The position numbers and the translations under genes were made by a program. From contig WACJ01000295.1 in the NCBI GenBank assembly GCA_008973525.1, forward strand, positions 124,001 to 188,000: 64,000 bases of DNA, written 5' to 3'. Within the stretch, counting starts at the first letter, position 1. Each line of letters opens with the position of its first letter. This document shows positions 44,479 through 56,399 of the stretch, piece after piece. The DNA comes from Stenopsyche tienmushanensis. Taxonomy: Eukaryota; Arthropoda; Insecta; Trichoptera; Stenopsychidae. The notes below the pieces were generated by a model. It did no database searches and had not been told where the DNA came from. It worked only from the letters and a program-made list of their open reading frames with translations.

Positions 44479-44681
44479 AGTGTGCAGCAGGGAAATTACT
44501 TTATTTTTAAAGAGGCAGAATTAAATATTTAAAGACAATTCATTGCATAATAATTAACAAACTTATATAATAATAAATTTTAGATTTTTCTTTTTCGAAT
44601 GAGTGTCTCCGCATCCTTTTTAGAATTACTGTCATTTTAGGGTGCGCGTTTCAAATAAGGAAGTTTCCCTGCTGCACCCTA
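44479..44681. mobile_element. MITE with tgcagcaggg terminal repeats
   Basis: The left end is agtgtgcagcagggaaatta and the right end (inverse) is agggtgcagcagggaaactt, about 203 bp apart. The second subterminal block, ggtgcgcgtttcaaataagg, is shared with 56272-56335. There is no coding. The target-site duplication is unclear. Confidence 0.65.
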
Positions 44682-45638
44682 TAGTACCTCAAAAAATAAA
44701 TTGATTATAATCCCCTTAATATTTAAACCACATATATAGTTAATGATGGCATTACTTGTTTGAAACATTACACACATATTGGCAAGGCATATGTAATTAT
44801 TGTCGTGAAAATTTGATCGGGTTATGGTACACATGCTGTGTCATCAGTTCGATTTTAGTATTTTGTAACAAATATGGGCTTATATTTTAGCATTTATTTC
44901 GCATCTATTTTCATTGTATTATAATTAAAAAGCATTGAACATATTTTTATAGACGACTTAAAATAACTTTTTATTTTAAAAAATATGCTCGTATCCCCTT
45001 TAAATATTGAAACTCAAATGGGCATATTTTTGAAGAATTTACGGTTTTGAAAACTCGGTTTTTAGGTAAAAAATGTGACATTCGAAAACCAGTTTTTTGT
45101 CCTAAAAATCTTAATTAAACTTTATTTATTCAAGAATTTTGGACGAAATATATTAAATCGTCCATTTAACAGTGTTTAATTCTTTGAGCTCCTATGTCGA
45201 GGCTATATCGACATTTGGTTTTTTGTTAAAACACGAAAACCATTGTAACACAAAAAAAAAAACACCAAAAACTGTTGATCGAAACTCATCGTAAATTTTC
45301 GAGTACTAAAGTCCAAATCGGGAAGATCATCGACAGGAGACAAGGAACAACGTTTGGATGAGACCGGGTATTTTATATACAACAATCCCAATAAACCATT
45401 TTTATTTTCCTTCTTATAAACATTTTCTTTCATGTTTTTATCTAAAATATAATCATTGACAAAATCACCGAAAATAATTATAAGTTGCCAAAACGCTAGA
45501 GAGTTCAAAGTATTAAAATGCATTCACTTTACTTCAATACCCAGCGAAAAGGTGCAATTGTCACAAAAATAAGATCTTAATTAAAAAAAGATCAGTTGAT
45601 GTTATGCAACATACAGTGGGTGCACTCATTTTCGTTAG
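44682..45638. other. Gene-free AT-rich region
   Basis: A 106-codon minus frame (45203-45523) has no recognised domain. The stretch 45040-45100 repeats gaaaac/cggttt motifs like those at 46560-46645. Confidence 0.4.
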
Positions 45639-46380
45639 GACGTATATATACGTCACCCCCACCTGGCGTGAGTTCATATTGTTATTTTTTTTAACAAAAA
45701 TGTATAAAAAACATCAATGAAACATGTGTTTTTTATTTATTTAGATACATAAATATTAGAGAAGTTAACAAATACAAAAAATAAACAAAAGCACGTAAAG
45801 GAAATAGAAACATAGTGTTTAAAATAAATAAATATATCCATATATAAATTCAAAACTCAACTTCTGTGTGATATATTTTAAAACAGTTGTTGATATGTAG
45901 TACTTCCTCACAATTCGGATACCAGTATGTAGATTCTTTCCCTTTTTGTAATAAACTCGACATTTCCTGGGTTAAGTTCTTTGAAAATGCCTTTCAACTA
46001 AGCGTGAGGGCTAAGGTGTAATGCTGTATTTTGATAGTATAGGATGGCTTTTTACTATGTTGTCTGAACTGAGCATCAATACGTCTTTTTTGTCCTTCCA
46101 TTTTAAAACTATAAGTTTGCCTTTGAATCTTACTTTATGATACTAGTCACTGTCTAAGTACGCGTCCACTCCAACACAATAGCGAAGTGCAACCAATTTG
46201 CTACCTATCTTAAATTCATATCAAAACATGCATCGACTACTTACGCATTCGTTTAATAAAAAAAATCCCGCCTGCTCTAGGACTTAACACGTATTTCGAT
46301 GACGTATATATACGTCATAACCAATTTTGATGCAATTTATGTTGGACGTATAAATACGTCATGCCCACTTAACAGGTTAA
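45639..46380 (-). mobile_element. piggyBac-like element remnant with palindromic motifs
   Basis: The 16-base palindrome GACGTATATATACGTC lies at 45639-45654 and 46301-46316, with a one-base variant (GACGTATAAATACGTC) at 46345-46360. Between them are piggyBac transposase codons on minus. A TTAA is at 46377-46380 next to cctgttaagtgggcat (minus sense), which could be the element's end; TTAA is the piggyBac target. The other end was not resolved. Confidence 0.6.
45845..46140 (-). pseudogene. piggyBac-type transposase, C-terminal fragment
   Basis: Minus-strand reading gives KLIVLKWKDKKDVLMLSSDN at about 46122-46060, the conserved W-x-DKR-DVLxLS segment of piggyBac transposases. After a frameshift it gives TYWYPNCEEVLHINNCFKIY at about 45935-45876, followed by HTEVEF and a stop, the end of the C-terminal cysteine-rich domain. 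The N-terminal and first catalytic parts are gone. Confidence 0.75.
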
Positions 46381-46559
46381 AAATGATTCATTGCATGTAT
46401 CGATGATTGCATTTTTTATATTTTTGGCTATTATATTATATTTAATAAAGTTTAAATGTAAATATACATTGTTAAAGTCTGTCTAGCACTTTTAATAATG
46501 AATAAAACTCGAATAAGTTTAATTTATCCGTTAGTTTAATTTTATATTCCATGTATTTA

Positions 46560-46645
46560 TTAAAACCGAAAACCGGTGGAAACCGGTTTTATTCGAAAAC
46601 AAAAACCGAAAACCGTTTTTATTCGAAAACCAAAAACCGGTTTTG
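46560..46645. repeat. Short tandem repeat built on aaaaccg
   Basis: About two and a half imperfect units of roughly 35 bases (core tttttattcgaaaac plus aaaaaccgaaaaccg). Function unknown. It stands out because the flanks are low-complexity A/T. Confidence 0.6.
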
Positions 46646-47721
46646 AAGAATGTCAGTTTTTATATAAGCCTTAATTATGATATATGTTTGAACAACGTCT
46701 TATTCCATGGCGATGACATTCCTGTCAATGTACCAAACCCAAGAACGTCGCTTTATTTTTTAATAAATCTATTTAGCGACGTAATCGAGGGTCGACGCGG
46801 ACAAGTGGTAATCCCCGCAAAATAAGAGACTCATCGTATCGGTACACTCTTCGTCACCGTGTCTTCCGATATTAATTAAAATACAGCCCATCTGCCACTC
46901 GCTAATTTATCTTTACGACATAATCTCCCGAATTGGGAAAGACGACAAATAAACGAAGATGCGACGCGTCAGTTTTGACGCAAGCTGACAGCCCTTCCTT
47001 CTAATTCCTCCTCAATTTGTGAGAACTTAATCCAAGAAGTAATTCCACTACCAAAAAGTGTTGACAGATCGTATCCTTCTTCATTTCCTCGCCGTTTGGA
47101 GATTATTCTGCAAAATAATTCCGCCTGATGTTTAAATTGCCTCCGCAATTGCGCCAGTGATTGACCGATCAATGTAACTGGGGTGGGACCGTAAATTACC
47201 GACCGCAAATTACGGCGACTAATTTCGACCCCCCCATGGGTACTTTCATGTGATAATTGCGTCCGATTCTACAATTTTAATCCTGGAAACCGCCAAATCA
47301 TTCAGGAGATTTTCACTATTGACGCATTTTGCGCCACGCAGCCAAAATTTCTCCGAATCGATTGCATATTTAATTCAAACGAACTCAAAACCAAATTTTC
47401 CATATTCCATAAATTAGCAATTAATTTACTTGCTTGATGAGTGCAAATTCGTATTTATTTTATAGCGCCAATATTATTATGGAGTATTGAAATAAGGCTC
47501 TTTATTTAAATGAACGAATTGGGATACTCGTTTAATCCAAACACTAATTTACATACGCGTTATTGAATTTTAATATCATCAACATTTTAGGAATAGGGAA
47601 GTGATAATCAGTAAAGGTTTGTTTGGGTCATCATTTGGAATATATTAATTTATAAAAAGCGCTCTTTGATAATGTTTTCGGATAATATTTTATACATTGG
47701 AATGAACATGCTATAATACTG
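46646..47721. other. Gene-free region with GC-richer unique block
   Basis: Bases about 46780-47350 are single-copy, GC-richer and free of transposon motifs. A minus frame (46969-47208) has no domain. Confidence 0.4.
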
Positions 47722-48000
47722 TAGCGTGGGTGCTCTTAATTCATTTCCCACTTCTGACACCAATGTAGCGTAGTGGAGCGTCCCCGGGTTGCGCTCTATC
47801 GAGGTGGTCACCGAGATGACTACGCTCACACGTGGGTATCTTCTTATCTAGGGTCGTCATTTAATTGATTGTCGTAACCTTAATATTTATTGATAACGAG
47901 AGAAAAGCTGCGAGGAGAACATCTCCCCACAGCCAAGGCTATCTGACGACTCTCCATGACTTCCAACTCCTGTGCTTCACCACTTAATTTCTATAGGCGC
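47722..48000 (-). mobile_element. LTR relic with adjacent tRNA-Leu primer-binding site
   Basis: Plus strand: tcccacttctgacacca at 47746-47762, one spacer base, then tgtagcgtagtggagcgtcc from 47764. On minus this is LTR end (..ctacgctaca), spacer, primer-binding site. The LTR continues (ttattgataacgagag, ccccacagccaaggctatct, gacgactctc) and shares the central block with LTR-A. The 17-base match to tRNA-Leu is exact. No internal coding follows: at 47722 an LTR-A-like head (tgtagcgtggg) occurs instead. Confidence 0.72.
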
Positions 48001-48054
48001 GGTAAGGTAAATTGGCCTAAACGTCACGAAAAGTGAAACTCTAAGCGGCATCAT

Positions 48055-48200
48055 AGACATGCTACTCCTATGCTCTGCGTCACATTGACTGTGTTTTGAG
48101 GTGGGTGTTTCGCCTAAGGTGCCTTGTCAGTTTGCTCACCAAATGCTGCTGAGATAACCCAGCTAACATGAGTTGCGCACCACGCACCTCCATGCCCGCA
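48055..48200 (-). repeat. Family B fragment
   Basis: The sequence gtttgctcaccaaatgctgc, then tgagataacccagctaacat matches the B copy at 61650-61680, and inversely 49255-49290. Confidence 0.55.
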
Positions 48201-48283
48201 TTGTGACCGAATTACACCGGTCATCGCAGATACATACTTGCAATAAACAAAAAAGTACATATCAAGCGTAGAAGCCATTTAAA

Positions 48284-48435
48284 GGGGGGGGGGGGGGGTT
48301 TCTGTGCAAGAACACTCCGAAAGACTTCCTGAGTCAAACCGACGGAGAGATGCCTTGAATCGTCCGTGTCCCGTGAGAAACTGGGAAGTCCAATAACATG
48401 GAACAACCCAGCGACACGACAAACGATATTTAATG
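48284..48435 (-). pseudogene. R1-like LINE C-terminal fragment ending in a G15 run
   Basis: Minus-strand reading gives HVIGLPSFSRD..., and in another frame YWTSQFLTGHGRFKASLRRF then SLSECSCTET, the pre-zinc-knuckle segment of R1-like LINEs (compare WTSQFLTRHGRFAAYL at 4399). It is cut at the 15-base G run (48284-48298 on plus), a simple-sequence expansion or an assembly-prone spot. Confidence 0.7.
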
Positions 48436-48734
48436 GAGCTAAAAAACTTGTATAAATGTCTTCCATCCTTCTCGTTAATCCGTTTTTCTTGCCATCCAGT
48501 GTTACATGCAACAAGTATCATCATTTTTAGTGATTTTAAATCGGATTCTAAACAGGGTTCGAGGTCATCCAAAATATATCAATGCAATTGTTGCCAACAA
48601 AAATCTGCGATCGGCTCGCGAACCTATTGGGAGCTACACTCAGTTGCAGCTGCAAGTCTAGCAGCAAAAACCAGCCAGAAGTATAATATAAAAATACAGT
48701 GAGATAGATATCAGACAGTGACTGATTGGACTGC

Positions 48735-49400
48735 GGGTTCGCATTTTCGAACCCATCTTCTGCGCTGCTGTATGGTCTATTCCAGGTTTCCCCAGAGTAG
48801 CCACGCAAAGAATATCTTCCACTGATCCTTTAGCCCCACGAGAAACACTACGCGCAAAGTGCCCACCCCTTTAGCTCCACGCCCTCCAGAGGAGGCGAGA
48901 TTTCCGCGGGAAAGACCAACTTCATACGATGTAAGAGGAAGGATAAGGTAGAAGCTAAGCTTGAGGGAATACTATTACAAATTCACTGCCACTACGAGTC
49001 CAACCTCAGTTTGAAGGGTGCTGCAGCAGATGATAGATTGCAAGGGTTACCCCTTCACCATGGTACTCGTATATTCATTTATACCTAGCCGCGGAGATGA
49101 GTCGCCGTTGTCTTCTCCTCTGTTTGCCTGGGCTGTTGAGGATAGTGGTGAGCCTTTGACACAGTCTCCACCGACTACTGTAATCGGCTGTTCCACATTC
49201 CCCTTTATGAATACGCAGCACAGGGTGACCTGCGCACCCAGCTCATGTTTACTGGGCTACCCCAGCTGCGTTTGATGAGCAAACCGACGAGGCTCTACTT
49301 CACATCATTACCCCAGGAGTGCAACCATTGCCCATGGGCGTAGGGTTGGCTCACTCACCCCGCCGAGGTTTTATGTGCGGGCATCGTGGAGTCTAACACC
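48735..49400 (+). repeat. Family B repeat, most complete copy
   Basis: Uninterrupted order: gctgctgtatggtctattcc, gaaacactacgcgcaaagtg, aggaggcgagatttccgcgg, cctcagtttgaagggtgctg, ccttcaccatggtactcgta, gtttactgggctaccccagc, tgatgagcaaaccgacgagg and cattgcccatgggcgtaggg. An 85-codon frame (49018-49275) inside it has no known domain. B copies also lie at 15316, 16390, 27401, 48055 and 61480. It could be the upstream part of a LINE, but there is no proof. Confidence 0.65.
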
Positions 49401-51828
49401 CACCCGAATAATATAAGAATAGGGTAAGAGCCTGAAAACTCTGTGTATAGCGCGCCTGGGAACAAAAAACTGACAGAAGACACTTTGTGAGGCTAGTTCG
49501 GGGATTCCCGGAGTTAGACTGCACAGCAGCGCATGGCAGGGTTTTTGCCGTAAAGAGACAGAATACTAATAAGCCGGTGTTATCCGATCATATCATCTAT
49601 TGTGTCTATAATATCTTCTTATACCTTCTTCCATTATTTATGCCTCTTTATGATCTGATAGTGAATTAGCCCCAAAAAAGCATCGGCGGGTACGGGATGT
49701 ATCCCAGTGTGGTTATCCTGCCGCCACCTCCTGCTCAATAGTTCTTCATGTTACAATACAAATTTAAAATTCTTCCAGAGTAAATTATTCAATCTTTCGT
49801 TTTATTTGATGCTTCAATGAATTTTATTTTCATTATTTTTGAATATTAAGATCATTTTCATTCTAAGTATTTTAAACTTCTATTAGCAAGTCAAATTTTA
49901 AATTATAATAATTATTTTTAACTGATATTTTTTAATCAAATTTTGTACATTTGAATAGGAATATTATTGTACATATTTTATTTATGCATTAGATTGAATT
50001 TCAACTAATATTGGAGTATGTCACTGTAGAGTAACGTTTTACAGCGTGTGATACATTTATCACTAGTTTCAATGCTTCATCCAGGTCAAAGGTTACTGTA
50101 TTGAATATTAAAAGCTTGAATTTATTCGATAGAAATATTTAATCATATTATTAATTGATGATATAATGGCGTTAAATCCATTTCTATCTAAATGAAAGAT
50201 GCTAAATATTGTTCACAAAAAATGAAAATATAAAGAAAAAATATTATCATGGTTATATGTTTGAAACTTTAATATCCTGATGGTTTAATATGTTTTAACT
50301 CCAAAAGAAAAACAAAAAGGTCCCCGAAAAGATAACTAAATATTACCACAGTCCAAGAACATGACACTAATAAATAAATCCCCAAAAGCGAGAGTAAGTC
50401 TTAAGAAAAGAACCGTAGTAACATTACGAAACTCCGTTGGATTTCCTCTTCTCTGCGAATGACGAAAATAGAGAAGTGCTATCCTCAACGAAGTTAAAGA
50501 ACAAGTTCTGAAGTCTTTATATCTTAACTTTGATATGTCGGGTTAGTCAAAGTAAAGTCTTGCTGTAAATTTAGATTAGGAAAAACTTCCAACTATTTTA
50601 CTTACTCCCCTTTGTCGAATGATCTTCAAGCTTAATAGAATAATAAATTCATCCAATTCCTCCCCTCAAATTGTCGAACACATAAAATACACAACTTAAA
50701 ATCTAAACACAATCATTCGCCCTATTACGCCATAATCTGACAAAGAAATGCCAACGTCCGAAATATGCGTCCGTGTATAAATACAGGACAGGACCGAATT
50801 TTATCGATGGGGTTCTATTGAAAGGGCAGAAGAGCAATATGAAACTGAGGGGCGAGTCCTTGGACCGAATGAGGAGCATCGTTCAATTCGACGAGGGTTT
50901 GGAATAAACCTTCGTTAACTCAATTACCCCGACGGTCGTCTTTCTTCCACGGAAAGGTTAACGATATATCCAGATACACGTATCCCATTCATTAGCCATT
51001 TTTATCGGAGATACGCAACGATTCGACGAATCCATTCTATTAAGGCTGTGTATAAAAATCATCATAGGAAAAAAAATGGACCCAAAATAAGGCGAGTCAG
51101 CGAAGATGGGGTAATCTGGCTTTTGTGGAAAATTGTATTGTTTGCGTCTAGGAAAAATCACAATATTTTGCCTTAATAGTTGTAAATAAATTTAATTTGA
51201 TATATTATTTATTACTATCTATTAATGTCAAAGTGGTAATTATTTGAAAGGCACATTAAATATTCAAATTTAACCTTTTTTTGATATTTCGAGTATCATG
51301 TCGCCTTGGTAATACTCTTCATGATCATTCTCCGTCCAGTGCTGCTAGTACGCGATGTTAGGCCGTGCCATCGCTTGTTTAGAGATTGGTTGCCCTTTTA
51401 GGTTTTGTTGCTTGATAAAAACGAATTGCGTACATAAATAATAGCTATACTAATTCAAAAACCTTTGCAAGTATACAAATAATAACTCACCTAAGTTTCA
51501 TTGAAAATAGATCAATGATATAAGAACGTATAAGTGACAAACAAACAAACATTTATTTTTACATATGTATTATTACATCACATAGGATGCAAAATGCATC
51601 TTTTAATTGTTTCTATTGAACCTATATTCTGTCATTTTATTCAAGATCACCAATATGCCAACATTTTACGAATCAAAATAATAATTGCTAAGGATTATTT
51701 TTTAAAAAAAAATTTGGACCGAAAAAAAATTGGAGTCCTTAAGTAATTGAAATAAAAGCAAATGATTTGTATATTAGCAACATGATACATAGGCAATACC
51801 ATCGAATAGAGGCGTATAGTTATTTTAG
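49401..51828. other. Gene-free region
   Basis: AT-rich unique DNA. Bases about 50690-51130 are GC-richer. No transposon or gene motif was recognised. Confidence 0.45.
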
Positions 51829-52203
51829 CAGCGCCATCTCTTGTGACCCTTCAGAGACGTTGCACTTGCATACCAACAGATTGTACAGATCTTGCGCGTG
51901 CACCGTTACTGATTGGATAGTGACGCACAGGAGGCGGTAGTCAGGAGGAGTCGTCGATTAGCCTTGACTGCGGGAGGTCGTCCCTCCTGCGGCCAGATCG
52001 CTCTGTCTCGTGAAGAATAAACAGTTATTTAGAAAAGATTCTTTCTATTCGACGCCTGTCTATTCCCATCAATTCGTCCAGCAATATCTCGGACCGATAG
52101 AAGAACGGACCTGTGCGCTAGCGTGGTTGTCCCGATAAGCACGTGGTGGCGGGGAGCCGCCTGGGGACTCTGTCCCCAAGAGCGCCCCCGCCTCAACGTT
52201 ACA
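51829..52203 (+). repeat. LTR-A copy with intact 3' terminus, 5'-truncated
   Basis: It starts in the middle block (attttagcagcgccatctct) and runs through gacgcacaggaggcggtag, gggaggtcgtccctcctgcg, gaagaataaacagttattta and tctattcgacgcctgtctat to aagagcgcccccgcctcaac and gttaca (52198-52203). This gives the family's complete 3' end. It lies directly next to an RTE-like LINE relic. Confidence 0.82.
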
Positions 52204-52204
52204 A

Positions 52205-52830
52205 CACAATTTTCGTCTGGCCTCCGTGCCTCCTCCCTCTAATTGTCCAGGCCCAGACGTGTGGCATCTATATTTAATTGTCTATCTCAGTGTTGACAAA
52301 GTCTTTTGTTGATAGATCTACTGCCACTTGGTGCCGAATCTGACACGAGGGAATCTGTGGGTAGGTATCTACGCTATACCTCTCGCATGTACCGCATGGC
52401 TTGCCTTGCCTATTAATATTTTTTAATTGATACGATATGAGTGCCGCCATAACTTCTAATCTCGATTTGGCTACGACGTAGGTGTCGTCCGCAAAGGTTA
52501 TATATACGCATTATGGTTCCAAGGTTCTGCTTATTCCTCATAATTGATTTCAACGTAATATTAAAATCGTAGTGGGGAGAGGACATCTCCTCGTCTTACT
52601 CCTGTCATCACCCCTGTAGGGTTCCAACAGGGAGCCGTTGAAGCGTACTACACTGACCGATCTGGACACACACATTATCGATAATATCATCAGTTTATAA
52701 GGGGTTCCCATTTCGACATTACTAGCCATAGCTATTCCGGTTGATGCTGTCGTAATCCATGATGTTGAAAGCGATGTAGTTGAAGTTGATAGCGTATTCC
52801 CACATCTCTTGTGAGAATACTTTATCAAAA
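52205..52830 (-). pseudogene. RTE-like LINE reverse transcriptase relic
   Basis: Read down the minus strand: NFNYIAFNIMDYDSINRNSYG-like text (decayed RT motif A region), PYKLMILSIMCVSRSVSVVR and FNGSLLE, then in another frame VRRGDVLSPLRFNITLKSIM (the GVRQGDxLSPLLFN motif), FADDTYVVAKSRLEVMAALI (FADD catalytic box) and LKNINRQGKPCGTCERY. After a deletion come the SGSR...DRQLNI block and the ATRLGLDN C-terminal piece. The GVRQGD-type motif separates it from the R1-like family (GVPQGSVLGP). It is inactive. Confidence 0.75.
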
Positions 52831-52839
52831 AAAAAGCTT

Positions 52840-53000
52840 AATCGGTGGCTGGAGTGCGCGACGACCTCTCCATCGGTAGTATTTACAGTGACTGAACAAA
52901 TTGATCGTTGGGATCCCCCCTATACTCCAGGGGTGCCAATTTTGAAGCAAAAATAGCCCGGCCTCAGGAACACTTGTAACCTTACTTTATAGATGCCCGC
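52840..53000 (+). repeat. F repeat (probable mariner 3' terminal region)
   Basis: The sequence ggagtgcgcgacgacctctc, catcggtagtatttac, then acttgtaaccttactttata, is shared with 54765-54960. The last part is shared with the end of the Mar-2 remnant at 20411. Confidence 0.5.
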
Positions 53001-54519
53001 AGTAACATAGATCTTAAAGGTTTCAATAAAATCCCCACATCCTTCAAATAAATAATTATTTCAAGCGTAATCTTCATCCTTCTATATGAGAATAAATCCA
53101 GAATGATAGCAATACAAATGGCCCCGGGAGATATTTGATTATAAATAGAAAAACATCGCATTGAAATAAATATGTTTTCAACTGTCTGTGAATTCATATC
53201 CCGAGCCAAATTTGAAGATTTATTGCGAAAAATGGAAAAATCTCTTAAGTTCCATTTGCGACGCCCACGGGCTCCCATGTATGAAACTTTTAATCTTACC
53301 GAAAGCTTTCGTCGATCGCTTCTTAAATCCCCTTTTTATTAATTTCGAAACTTATTTTTAAAGCTCTATCAAAGCATCCATCTTTCGGCTTTTGATTTTC
53401 TGATAAAGATCGCCTGTAAAGAGCACCGCTCAATTTTCAATTTAGGGGATTCCCCGAGCATTCCGTTTTTTTCCCACATCGACCTATGATTGAAAAGGCT
53501 TTCAAGGGAAGGGTGATTGATAGGTCAAGGTTGGGAGGAGAGCCTCTTATCCCATATCGTGCGATATTGATATTGATGTGCACGCGTAAATAGCCCAACT
53601 TTGCCCCTCTAAATCAATGAAACTTTCTTAATTAATCTTGTTCGCAGACTATCTATTCATTTATAATCTTTCGGTGGCTATTTCGGGACATGAATAATGG
53701 TTTGTTTTGAACGTGGAAACCTCGGAATCATATTCGATCACGCCCAAATAACGCAGGGATGAATAATTATCGACGGTGTCAGAACCTATTGATCGTGCGA
53801 GATTGAATGTCGGGATATGTGTATGTACACAGTTTGGATTTCAATGGTTTAATACACGTGAATTCCGTATATTAAATATAAAAAGTGTGCCACAAACGTA
53901 CGGTTCTGATATTGAATAATAATCTTGGCTTGATTCCCTCATGTTTGATTTAATCACAGGGAAGGTATTCATATCAATTGATGTCGACTCATTTTTAGCC
54001 ATATTATATTGAAATGCAAAAGAACTAAAAATGAAATAGTTGAGACTCTCGCTTGGTAGGAATTAATCTGCTTAATTCCTAGATTAGAGCTTAATTTTGC
54101 GTATTCCTTTTTTCTATTTGTTAACTGAAATTGTTAGCTAAAAGATGAAGCTGTGTGTCGTGTAATATATAATAAAATAGGCTCGCTACTAGCCTAGTGG
54201 CTATGTTATGCTAAGTAACACACGCATACAGTAAAAGTGGCAGAAGCACGCGGATTGATTGCCAAGTTGACAGTCAATGTGTGAACATGAACCTGGCAGG
54301 AGGTTCGAAATATCGGATAGAAGTAAAAATTTAATTCTAATTATGCCTCTTAAACGCCAAAAAACGCAATTAAATACCGTTTATAACATTTTAACGCAAT
54401 TAAAAAGCAAATAAACATAGATATATGATTTACATATAGGAAAGAGTAATTTTAAAATCACTCACTACCTTATGGTGCGAGGTACTTATACGAACTAGCC
54501 ACTGTGGGGGCATCTGCAA
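53001..54519. other. Gene-free region
   Basis: Unique DNA, GC-richer at about 53380-53800. A minus frame (52982-53278) lacks any domain. Confidence 0.4.
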
Positions 54520-54720
54520 TCATAGAGATCGTAGAAGGCCTCAGGAATGCATTTCTCTTCTTAACTTTCGCCTTAAATGCCCTTAAAGAGGAGAGAGTGG
54601 CCACAAGATTTGTGTGCCCAATCGGTCCGCCTTTCAGATCGCTGATATTTCAAGTGAATGCTTCGCGATCGGATGCCATACCCGGACATATCAATAGATG
54701 GTCGGCTTAGAAAAGCTTAT
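54520..54720 (-). pseudogene. R1-like LINE C-terminal fragment
   Basis: The plus-strand text gtgtgcccaatcggtccgcc, tttcagatcgctgatatttc and gcgatcggatgccatacccg aligns with 18995-19075. The upstream part (gtagaaggcctcaggaatgc, then cccttaaagaggagagag) extends the tail and also resembles 21440-21480. Confidence 0.62.
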
Positions 54721-54764
54721 CCTTCCTGTGCATAACGATCCAAATGCGGATGACCGCGTGGATC

Positions 54765-54960
54765 TCGCACGGACGGGAGGTGGCAGGAGTGCGCGACGAT
54801 CTCTCCATCGGAAGAATTTACCCTGATTGAACAAAATGGTCAACAAACACGTAAGATTAAATGAACTCTCCAGTTGGTTTGGCTTTGATATAAAAACAAA
54901 AAATCCCCGCAACTTCAAGAGCCCTTGTAACATTACTTTCTAGTTGACCCTCATATATTC
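54765..54960 (+). repeat. F repeat (probable mariner 3' terminal region)
   Basis: It carries ggagtgcgcgacgatctctc, atcggaagaatttaccctga and cttgtaacattactttctag, as at 52840-53000. Confidence 0.5.
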
Positions 54961-56271
54961 GAATCATACTTTAAGGTGTGTAATGTAGATATATTCATAT
55001 TAAGATATAATTAATGACTGATTAATGTGGTTTGGGGAGTCTCAAGGGTGATTGATGATATTTTCAAGAAGGAGACTAGAACCAGCAGCGAGACTAATGA
55101 CGGCCCCTTCCTCGAGTAAATCCAAGGTCATCTTAAGAAGACAGCTTCTTTCGACCAAAATTTTTAATAGATTTATATTTACATTGAATCAACTCATTGG
55201 AAATCGTATCATTTATGTCATTTATTACAATATGGAATTATTTCGGAATGGAGTCTCAAGCCATTTACAATTCGAAAAGAGGCTTTACGACCCAAATACG
55301 AACACTTTCTGATCGAACCGCTTACGTTTTTTGTCAGGATTGTGGGTTGCCTCAAAGCCCACACAGATACTTCCGCTTTATTTGAACGTCTCCTCAAAAA
55401 TGGTGTATAATAAACACCCTCCATATCGGGTCCTTAAGTATGCAAAATGGTATACGTGATATGTTCGAGCATTCTTTTGGCAAACATAAAATTGCTGATA
55501 GGCGAATTTCGTTCATGCTGTGGTGCTATCTCTCGATGATGGCATGTGCAATCATGCCGAAACGTATGGTAATGAGCCTTTTCCTCACATGTGTATGTAA
55601 ATGCGCGAAGGACCCCCCCAACAAATTGAAATACCTATCTTCCAACCCCCATAAGTTGTCTTTGTAATTATCCATTAGTTATTTTTACAAGCCCTGATAC
55701 GCTAGCGAAATGCGGCCGCTCCCAGAAGAAGAAAAACAGGGATGCTTCCCGAGACAAGCGGAGCGTGTGTTCGGGAAAACTCCGATGATAATTCTTTCAA
55801 TTCTCGTGTGTCGTGTATTAATTAGTTTCGCTCCATAGGAGCGCTTCAAAATTATTTTTCTCCAAATAAAACAATTAAAAAGGCCCCCAAACGAGGCGAA
55901 ACTTTCCACTTCAACTCGGCAGATAAATCACAAGTTACGTGTTTAATCAGATTTAAATTCACAAAGACCCAGCTCCAGCAGTAAAATTCAACCACCGAGT
56001 TACCTGATAACCTATTATAAATAAATTAAAATATCTCCAGAACTTACACAACAATTAATCATGTAAGTTTGTCTGTAAAGTCGCGTTATTTCATTTCATT
56101 TAATCTGGGAACAGTTTTAAGGCCGTCGTTGTCTTTAATTAATTCTCTATTGTACGGCACATCAGATATAGTACCAGCATATATCTTTTAATATTTCCAA
56201 AGACGTTCTCCTTGGGATATTTTCTCATGGATGGATGATTTTTATTCGGTGATATCCCGTTGCTTTTCATA
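54961..56271. other. Gene-free region
   Basis: Several frames of 60-90 codons on both strands (55052-55667) without family signatures. Nothing assigned. Confidence 0.4.
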
Positions 56272-56335
56272 TATAGGATGCGGCAGGGAAATTTCCTTAT
56301 TTGAAAAGCGCGCCCTGAATCGACAGCTATTCAGT
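56272..56335 (+). repeat. Single MITE terminus
   Basis: The sequence tataggatgcggcagggaaa, then tttccttatttgaaaagcgc and gccctgaatcgaca is the same end as the right terminus of the MITE at 44479-44681. No partner end was found, so the element is broken or longer than expected. Confidence 0.6.
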
Positions 56336-56399
56336 GAATGATGAGATGACGCCTCTGAGGCGAACGCGCGCTCCTCCCTCGTCCAATGCATGATTTTCA

